From Pseudomonadota bacterium (GTDB taxonomy: Bacteria > Pseudomonadota > Alphaproteobacteria > Sphingomonadales > Sphingomonadaceae), in NCBI GenBank assembly GCA_030271595.1, contig JARXKO010000007.1, positions 1-19,789 of the forward strand: 19,789 bases of DNA, in the 5' to 3' direction. This document shows positions 14,490 to 19,789 of the stretch, piece by piece; position 1 is the first letter of the stretch; every line of letters begins with the position of its first letter. Under the pieces are notes generated by a model. It worked only from the letters and a program-made list of their open reading frames with translations, was not told where the DNA came from and made no database searches. The translations under genes were made by a program, and so were the position numbers.

Positions 14490-15326
14490 ATGGGTATTCG
14501 ACTCTTTCCGACGTTTCTCGCTCTGTCCCTAGCTTGCGTCCCGGCGGCAGCGTCGGCATCCAACCCCTTCGCTTATTCCTACGGCGCCGAAACCGAAGAA
14601 AAAGGCGAGACCGAAGCGACCCTGTGGGTCACGCAGCGCAGCGGCAAGGGCGCCGGCACCTACCGCGCCCGGGACCTGCTGATCGAAGTCGAGCGCGGGT
14701 TGACCGATCGGCTGCAGGCGTCGTTCTATCTGACCTTCGATGCGCACCGGGTCGGTGGTCTTGAGCCCAGGTTCGGCAATTCGACCGGCGCGCTGCGCTT
14801 CAACGGCGCCAAGGCCTCCGTCGCCTATATGTTGCGCTCACCCGAGGACGGCAACCTCGGCATCGCGCTTTATCTCGAACCTGGCTTCTCCCGCTTTTCG
14901 GGCACGTCGGGCGAACCCCGCACCGCGCTGACACTCGAATCGAAGGTGATGCTCGAACAGCGCTTCACCGATCGCCTGCGCTGGGTCGGCAATCTGACGC
15001 TCGAGCAGGAATTCGAGCATGAGGACCGGGTGTGGAACAAGGAGCTTGAGGCCGAAGTGTCGACCGGGTTGGCGTATCGCGTTGCCGGCGGGCTTCACCT
15101 TGGCGGCGAGGCGCGCATCGCCAACCGCTTTGCCGGCTTTCCCGACACGGTCGACCGATCGGCCTGGGCTGTATTTGCCGGCCCAACCGCTCATTATGAT
15201 GGGGGCGCGTGGTTCGCGTCGATGAGCGTCCAGCACCAGCTTGCCGGCGGGCCGGGCGCGAGCAGCCGCAATCTCGACGAATTCGAAAAAAACGAAGCAC
15301 GGCTCAAACTGGGGGTCGAATTTTGA
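14490..15326 (+). CDS. Outer-membrane beta-barrel protein, DUF6662-like
   Basis: A 278-residue exported protein. Residues 1-23 are a signal peptide (FLALSLACVPAAASA). The mature part starts NPFAYSYGAETEEKGETEAT and has alternating polar/hydrophobic strands throughout (for example LTDRLQASFYLTF, GLAYRVAGGLHLGGEARI). It ends in LKLGVEF, whose C-terminal Phe is the usual signal for barrel assembly in the outer membrane. The N-terminal pattern with WVTQRSGKGAGTY and GLTDRLQASFYL fits the uncharacterised DUF6662 family. I recognise the family by eye, and the function is unknown. The Fur-box-like repeat upstream suggests iron-linked control. ATG 14490 has only a weak AGG upstream. The stop at 15324-15326 is one base away from the convergent smc stop. 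Confidence 0.85.
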   Translation: MGIRLFPTFLALSLACVPAAASASNPFAYSYGAETEEKGETEATLWVTQRSGKGAGTYRARDLLIEVERGLTDRLQASFYLTFDAHRVGGLEPRFGNSTGALRFNGAKASVAYMLRSPEDGNLGIALYLEPGFSRFSGTSGEPRTALTLESKVMLEQRFTDRLRWVGNLTLEQEFEHEDRVWNKELEAEVSTGLAYRVAGGLHLGGEARIANRFAGFPDTVDRSAWAVFAGPTAHYDGGAWFASMSVQHQLAGGPGASSRNLDEFEKNEARLKLGVEF

Positions 15327-15327
15327 C

Positions 15328-18300
15328 CTATTCCGCGGCGAGCAGGGTTTCGGCGCCGCCAAGGTCGACCGAGACCAGGCGGCTGACTCCCTGCTCGATC
15401 ATGGTCACGCCGTAGAGGCGGTCCATCCGGCTCATCGTCACCGCATTGTGGGTGACGATCAGATAGCGCGTGTCGGTTTCCCCGGTCATTTGCGCGAGTA
15501 GCTCGCAAAAGCGCTCGACATTGGCGTCGTCGAGCGGCGCGTCGACTTCGTCGAGGACGCAGATCGGCGCCGGATTGGTGAGGAAGATGGCGAAGATCAA
15601 GGCGATCGCGGTCAGCGCCTGCTCGCCGCCCGAAAGCAGGGTCAGCGCCGACAGCCTCTTGCCCGGCGGCTGGGCCATGATCTCGAGCCCGGACTCGAGC
15701 GGGTCGTCGCTTTCGACCAGTTCGAGATGCGCCTGGCCGCCATCGAACAGGGTCGTGAACAGGCGCCGGAAATGGCCGTCGACCTGCTCGAACGCGGCCA
15801 GCAGACGGACCCGTCCTTCGCGGTTCAGATTGCCGATCGAGCCGCGCAACCGGTGGATCGCCTGGGTCAACTCCTCGGCTTCTTCGGCGCCCTTCAACCG
15901 GCTTGAGTCGAGCTCGGCCAGCTCCTGCTCGGCGATCAGATTGACCGGGCTGATCCGCTCGCGCTCGTGGGTCAGGCGTTCGAGCGTCCGCGCTTCCTCG
16001 TCCGAATTGCGCTGCTCGCCGCTATCGAAACCGAGTAGCTCGGGCAGTCGCTGCGGGAGGCATTCGAACTTGTCGACGCTGGCGCGGGCGAGTTCGGCGC
16101 TGCGTGCCTGCTGACCCTCGGCGCGGGCTGCGGCCGCGGCGCGGCGCTCGCGCGCGGCGGCAAAACGCTCAGTGCGGCTGGCGACCTCATTGGCGGCGTC
16201 GATCAGCGCCCGCTCGGCCTCGGCCTCCGCCGCTGCGGCCTCGCCAACCTTGACCTGGCATTGGTCATTGGCCTGTTCGAGTGCGCGGATCGAGTGGTCG
16301 AGCTCATCGGGTTCCCGTTCCAGAACGGCTCGCTCCTGGGCCATTTGCCGCCGGCGTTCGCTCGCTTCGGCCAGCCGCCCGGCGGCATCGGACTGGCGTT
16401 TGCGCCACTCGTCCTGTTCGCGCGCGCCGGACGACAGGCGTTCGCGATCGGCGGCGGTTTCGCGGGCGCGAGTCGCGGCCTCTGCGCGCTTGTCGGCGAC
16501 CATCGATGCGGCGTTCGAAGCGACCTCCCTCGCCGCGCTGACCTGGGCGTCGAGCGTTGCCGGGTCGGTCAATGCGGCAAGCGTCTGATTGGCCGCGGCG
16601 AGCGCTTCGCGTGACGCAGCCATCACCGGATCAAGGTCTTCAAGCCGCTGGCCCAGGGCCGAACGCTGGGCGAGGATCCGCTCAAGCGCCGCGGCAGCAC
16701 TGTCGCTTGCGCGGGCGGCATCGCGCGCTTCTTTTTCCGCAGCCAGAGCCGATTGCCGCGCTGCTTCGGCCGAATCGCGACCTTGGTCCATCGCGGTGAG
16801 CGCCGAATCGCGCTCGCCCAACGCCTGCTCGACCGCGGCCTGGAGCGCCGGCAGACCGGCGGCGAGTTCATCGAGCCGGTTGGCTCGAAGCAGGCGCTCG
16901 GCGGCGGCGGCCCCGGCACCTTCGGCGACAAACCCGTCCCAGCGCCGCATCCGCCCGGCCAAAGTTACCAGCCGCTGGCCGACCGCCAGCACCTGACCCG
17001 AATCCTCAGCCGCAACCGCGACCTGGCGCAGACGGCGGAGCAATTGTTGGGGAGCGCCGGCATGATCAGCGAGCGAGCGGGTTCCGGCGGGAAGATCGGG
17101 ATCGCCCTGGGCGACATCGGCGCCCATCCAGCGCCGCGCCGAATCGCCGCCGATCGCCGCATCGGCATCGTCCCCGAGTGCGGCGGCGAGCGCGCGTTCA
17201 TACCCCGCTTCGGCTTTCAAACTGGCGATCGCGGCCCCCCCGCCGTGGTCCAGCGCCCGGGCGAGCGCATCATGTTCGGATGTCGCCGCCGACATGGCCG
17301 CCCGGGCCGCCGCGAGTGCGCTTTCGGCGTGGTCACGCCGTTCGGCGGCGTCGGCGCGGGCCTGCTCGGCGTCGATCCGGCGGGCTTCGGCCTCGCTCAG
17401 TGCGGTCGTCGCCGCGGCGGCGCGCTTCTCGGCGTCGCGTCGAGCGTCTTCCACCTCGCTCCCATCGCCCAGCGCAGCCAGTTGCTCGGTGAGGCGCTGA
17501 TGCTCCGTATCGGTCCGCGCAAGTTGCGCCGTGGCGGCTTCGAGCGCGGCTTCGGCCACGCGCCGCTCGGCGCGCATTGCGGCGTGGCGCGCAAGCAGAT
17601 CGGCGAGTGCCGCCTCGGCCTCGCGCGATACCGCTTCGGAATCGCTCAATTGTCCGGCGATGCGCGCCGCTGCGGCTTCCGCATCGCCGAGCCGGGCTTC
17701 AATCGCCTTCCTCTCTTCATCGAGCTGGGCGACGGCGCTCTTGGCATCGCCCTCAAGCGCTTGCTCGCGCGACAGGTCGTCGGCCAGGGTTGCGGCAAGC
17801 CGTTCGAGCTCGACCAGCCGCCGGCCGATGGTGTCGCGCCGCGCCCGCGCGCCCGCGAGCTGATGAGCCAGTTCGTGACCCGCTTCGCGCGCTTCGATGA
17901 GCGCCGAACGCTTGCCCGCGAGCGCTTCATTGGTGGCACCCTGCGCCGCCTGCGCTTCGGCGATTCCAGTCTGGACCGCTGCTACTTCCTCGGCGGCGGC
18001 ATTGGCCTCGGCGGTCGCGGCCTCGGCGGCGCGCTCGGCCTCGCTCCAGCGGACATGCAGCAGGCGTCCCTCGACCGCGCGAATCTGCTCCGTAAGTTTG
18101 CGATAGCGCTCAGCGGCGCGGGCCTGGCGGCGGAGCGCCACGGCGCGCTGTTCCTGGTCGCCGAGGATTTCCCCGAGCCGAATGAGATTGGCCTCGGTCG
18201 CGCGGAGCTTCTGCTCGGCATCCTTGCGCCGCGCATGCAGCCCCGAAATTCCCGCCGCCTCCTCCAGCAACACGCGCCGCTCGACCGGCTTGGCGGCGAT

Positions 18301-18744
18301 GACCGCGCCGATTTTGCCTTGGCTGACCAGCGCCGGAGAATGAGCGCCGGTCGCGGCATCGGCGAACAGCAGCGCGACATCCTTCTGGCGGACGTCGCGC
18401 CCATCGATACGATAGGCCGAGCCAGCACCGCGTTCGATGCGGCGGGTGACTTCGCTTTGGTCGCGCGCGACCGAGTCGCCGTCGGTGCGCTCGATAAGGA
18501 TCGAAACCTCGGCGAAATCGCGCGCCGGGCGGCTTGCGGTGCCGGCGAAAATGACGTCGTCCATGCCGCCGCCGCGAACCGACTTGGGGCTCGATTCGCC
18601 CATCGTCCAGCGGAGCGCCTCAAGCAGGTTCGACTTGCCGCAACCATTGGGACCGACCACGCCGGTCAGCCCGGGCTCGATCCTCAGCTCGGTCGGCTCG
18701 ACGAAGCTTTTGAAACCGCTAAGCTTGAGCCGACGAATCCGCAA
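15328..18744 (-). CDS. smc: Chromosome segregation protein SMC
   Basis: SMC is the ATPase of bacterial condensin, which with ScpA and ScpB extrudes DNA loops and organises the newly replicated origin region. The 1138-residue product begins LRIRRLKLSGFKSF (first codon TTG, read as Met) and has Walker A GPNGCGKSN (31-39), the Q-loop region SQGKIGAV (141-148), long Ala/Glu/Arg-rich coiled coils (about 170-500 and 630-960), and a compact hinge at about 500-625 (SLKAEAGYERALAAALGDDA). The C-terminal head has the signature LSGGEQ (1037-1042), Walker B VLDEVD (1063-1068) and a switch His in VTHN. The start TTG at 18742-18744 puts the conserved N-terminus first and lies 19 bases after the stop of the DsbA-like gene. 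Upstream in-frame codons overlap that gene and have no similarity. The gene is complete and convergent with the barrel-protein gene. Confidence 0.96.
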   Translation of the reverse strand: MRIRRLKLSGFKSFVEPTELRIEPGLTGVVGPNGCGKSNLLEALRWTMGESSPKSVRGGGMDDVIFAGTASRPARDFAEVSILIERTDGDSVARDQSEVTRRIERGAGSAYRIDGRDVRQKDVALLFADAATGAHSPALVSQGKIGAVIAAKPVERRVLLEEAAGISGLHARRKDAEQKLRATEANLIRLGEILGDQEQRAVALRRQARAAERYRKLTEQIRAVEGRLLHVRWSEAERAAEAATAEANAAAEEVAAVQTGIAEAQAAQGATNEALAGKRSALIEAREAGHELAHQLAGARARRDTIGRRLVELERLAATLADDLSREQALEGDAKSAVAQLDEERKAIEARLGDAEAAAARIAGQLSDSEAVSREAEAALADLLARHAAMRAERRVAEAALEAATAQLARTDTEHQRLTEQLAALGDGSEVEDARRDAEKRAAAATTALSEAEARRIDAEQARADAAERRDHAESALAAARAAMSAATSEHDALARALDHGGGAAIASLKAEAGYERALAAALGDDADAAIGGDSARRWMGADVAQGDPDLPAGTRSLADHAGAPQQLLRRLRQVAVAAEDSGQVLAVGQRLVTLAGRMRRWDGFVAEGAGAAAAERLLRANRLDELAAGLPALQAAVEQALGERDSALTAMDQGRDSAEAARQSALAAEKEARDAARASDSAAAALERILAQRSALGQRLEDLDPVMAASREALAAANQTLAALTDPATLDAQVSAAREVASNAASMVADKRAEAATRARETAADRERLSSGAREQDEWRKRQSDAAGRLAEASERRRQMAQERAVLEREPDELDHSIRALEQANDQCQVKVGEAAAAEAEAERALIDAANEVASRTERFAAARERRAAAAARAEGQQARSAELARASVDKFECLPQRLPELLGFDSGEQRNSDEEARTLERLTHERERISPVNLIAEQELAELDSSRLKGAEEAEELTQAIHRLRGSIGNLNREGRVRLLAAFEQVDGHFRRLFTTLFDGGQAHLELVESDDPLESGLEIMAQPPGKRLSALTLLSGGEQALTAIALIFAIFLTNPAPICVLDEVDAPLDDANVERFCELLAQMTGETDTRYLIVTHNAVTMSRMDRLYGVTMIEQGVSRLVSVDLGGAETLLAAE

Positions 18745-18763
18745 TTTGGTCTGCCCCGATCGA

Positions 18764-19507
18764 TCAGCCGCCCAGAGCGGACTTGAGCTTGCCTTCGAGG
18801 TCCTTCCACGACGCCACCCGGTCGAGCATCTTGCCATTGATGATGAACGTCGGAGTGCCCGGGAAATCGGGGAATTGGGTGGTCGCGTCACTGGTCATCT
18901 GGACTAGCTGGTTGACCGAATTCGAATTGGCCAGGCATTGCGTGCTCTTGGCAATCGGGACCCCGCGCACGGCTGCATATTGCTGCAGCCCCATGACCTT
19001 GGCGAGTTCGATGAACTCCTTGTTCGGAGGCAGGTTCTGGAGCGCTTCGATCTGCGCCGGCGGTACTTTCTGGATCTTGCCGACCCACGTCGGTTGATCC
19101 TTGTACAGCGCGCGCGCCAGCGGGAAGAAGCTCTTGGCGCCATTGCAGCGCGCGATCAGCGAGGCAGTGAGGTCGAACCCGTCGCGGACGTAGTTGCGGA
19201 ACTCATACGCGACCTTGCCCGGCTTGACGTAGCCGTTGATCAGCGGCGTCACGCCGGTCTCGTCGAACTCGCGGCAGTGCGGGCAGGTGAGCGAGCCATA
19301 TTCGATCAGCTTCACCTTGGCATTGGGATTGCCCATCAGGAACCCGCCGGCAGCGGTCGGAACGACGATCGTGGTCCAGTCGCCGTTGCGCGGCGGGCTG
19401 ACCTTGACCGTTGCGGCAGCCCCGGTCGCGGCATTGCCCTGGTTGGAATTGCAGCCGGCGATCGCCGCAAGGGCAGCGGCGCAGGCTAGAAAGACAGTCG
19501 GCTTCAT
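18764..19507 (-). CDS. DsbA-like thiol:disulfide oxidoreductase, predicted lipoprotein
   Basis: A 247-residue exported thioredoxin-fold protein. The signal peptide ends in a lipobox I-A-G-C19, so it is probably a lipoprotein. The residue after the Cys is Asn, not Asp, which under the common +2 rule favours the outer membrane. The redox motif is C75-P-H-C78 in SLTCPHCREF, and the cis-proline loop is GTPTF (P219). Two more cysteines, C121 and C191, may form a structural disulfide. It matches DsbA/thioredoxin_4 proteins that form or isomerise disulfides in exported proteins. The start ATG (19505-19507) gives a clean signal peptide, and a frame open further upstream overlaps the DUF721 gene. It sits between the DUF721 gene (4-base gap) and smc (19-base gap), so it belongs to one transcript with both. 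DsbB at 7810 is a candidate re-oxidising partner. Confidence 0.92.
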   Translation of the reverse strand: MKPTVFLACAAALAAIAGCNSNQGNAATGAAATVKVSPPRNGDWTTIVVPTAAGGFLMGNPNAKVKLIEYGSLTCPHCREFDETGVTPLINGYVKPGKVAYEFRNYVRDGFDLTASLIARCNGAKSFFPLARALYKDQPTWVGKIQKVPPAQIEALQNLPPNKEFIELAKVMGLQQYAAVRGVPIAKSTQCLANSNSVNQLVQMTSDATTQFPDFPGTPTFIINGKMLDRVASWKDLEGKLKSALGG

Positions 19508-19511
19508 AATC

Positions 19512-19789
19512 TCACAGGCTCCGGTTGATCGCAGGTATCTCATTGTCGTCCTCGCCGATCGACGGCGGGCCGTTGCTAGTCCCAATTCGCGCGGCAAGCG
19601 ACTCAAGGCAAGCCCGAAGCTCGGGATCGACGATTTCGCGAAGTCCTTCGCCAAGCTCTCGCGGCACCGGCCGAATCGCCGGACGCGGTGGTCGCGGCGG
19701 CGGCGCGGGTGGTTTGCCCTGGCGAAAATTGACCCGGTCAATCGCCGCATAGCCGAAAAAGTGATTGACCCGCTCGACGATCAGCGGGG
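19512..19789 (-). CDS. dciA: DUF721/DciA-like protein, C-terminal part (5' end outside window)
   Basis: The frame enters from the right edge and 91 residues are visible before TGA at 19514-19512. The start PLIVERVNHFFGYAAIDRVN is the end of a DUF721 domain (the family around DciA, the loader or operator of the replicative helicase DnaB in bacteria without DnaC). The rest is a Pro/Arg-rich linker (KPPAPPPRPPRPAIRP) and a short acidic tail, which are poorly conserved. Only the domain end is in view, so identity rests on about 20 residues plus context: in sphingomonads a DUF721 gene commonly precedes a DsbA-like gene and smc. The symbol dciA is assigned by family. Confidence 0.75.
   Translation of the reverse strand, partial: PLIVERVNHFFGYAAIDRVNFRQGKPPAPPPRPPRPAIRPVPRELGEGLREIVDPELRACLESLAARIGTSNGPPSIGEDDNEIPAINRSL

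Noticed and set aside
16753..18786. A 677-codon open frame on the plus strand opposite smc
   Set aside because: It lies wholly antisense to a complete smc gene, is full of Gly/Arg/Ala low-complexity sequence without any domain, and is the expected result of high GC at third codon positions.
1..19789. tRNA, rRNA, CRISPR, insertion sequence or prophage content
   Set aside because: No cloverleaf, rRNA-like stretch, spaced direct repeat array, transposase or phage protein was seen by eye. Base composition looks uniform, so there is no sign of recent transfer.

Overview
The window is ordinary chromosomal DNA from a high-GC alphaproteobacterium, most likely a sphingomonad (Sphingomonas, Sphingomicrobium or a relative). 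This rests on GC-rich wobble positions throughout, gene order and protein style typical of that group (nadD-rsfS-rlmH-envC-ctpA, and a DUF721 gene followed by a DsbA-like gene and smc), a ubiquinone gene (coq7), and several small secreted proteins of sphingomonad type. The assignment is by recognition, not by a database search. I saw no rRNA, tRNA, CRISPR array, insertion sequence or phage gene. Coding density is very high and no stretch of 300 bases lacks a gene.

Layout. (1) 1-1783: the 3' part of ftsH, then a small secreted protein with a TTG start. (2) 1780-2853, minus strand: a DUF3667 membrane protein with a zinc ribbon, whose stop codon shares the CTAG with the preceding gene. (3) 2918-9321, plus strand: a tightly packed run of nine genes: nadD, rsfS, a class-A-beta-lactamase-fold serine hydrolase, rlmH, an EnvC-like murein hydrolase activator, ctpA, dsbB, coq7 and a small secreted protein. 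It combines NAD synthesis, ribosome silencing and maturation, cell-wall remodelling, disulfide formation and ubiquinone synthesis. (4) 9337-11091, minus strand: a secreted DUF885 protein. (5) 11224-14428, plus strand: a probable DNA-lesion cassette of a radical SAM protein with a C-terminal helix-hairpin-helix, a hemerythrin-like protein, and a fusion of a radical-SAM-linked N-terminal domain to a UdgX-type uracil-DNA glycosylase. (6) 14490-15326, plus strand: an outer-membrane barrel protein (DUF6662-like) behind a Fur-box-like palindrome. (7) 15328-19789, minus strand: a DUF721/DciA gene (cut by the right edge), a DsbA-like lipoprotein and smc, transcribed in that order.

The most interesting part is region 5. 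UdgX enzymes attach covalently to uracil-containing DNA through a His in the KRRIH loop, which is intact here. The partner radical SAM protein has no established chemistry, and here a diiron-type protein gene sits between the two. Other points worth a look are a penicillin-binding-fold hydrolase that lacks the beta-lactamase deacylation Glu, an EnvC whose LytM domain has lost every zinc and catalytic residue, candidate promoters sharing a TAG-type -10 with a 16-bp spacer, two of which predict leaderless mRNAs, and the Fur-like operator.
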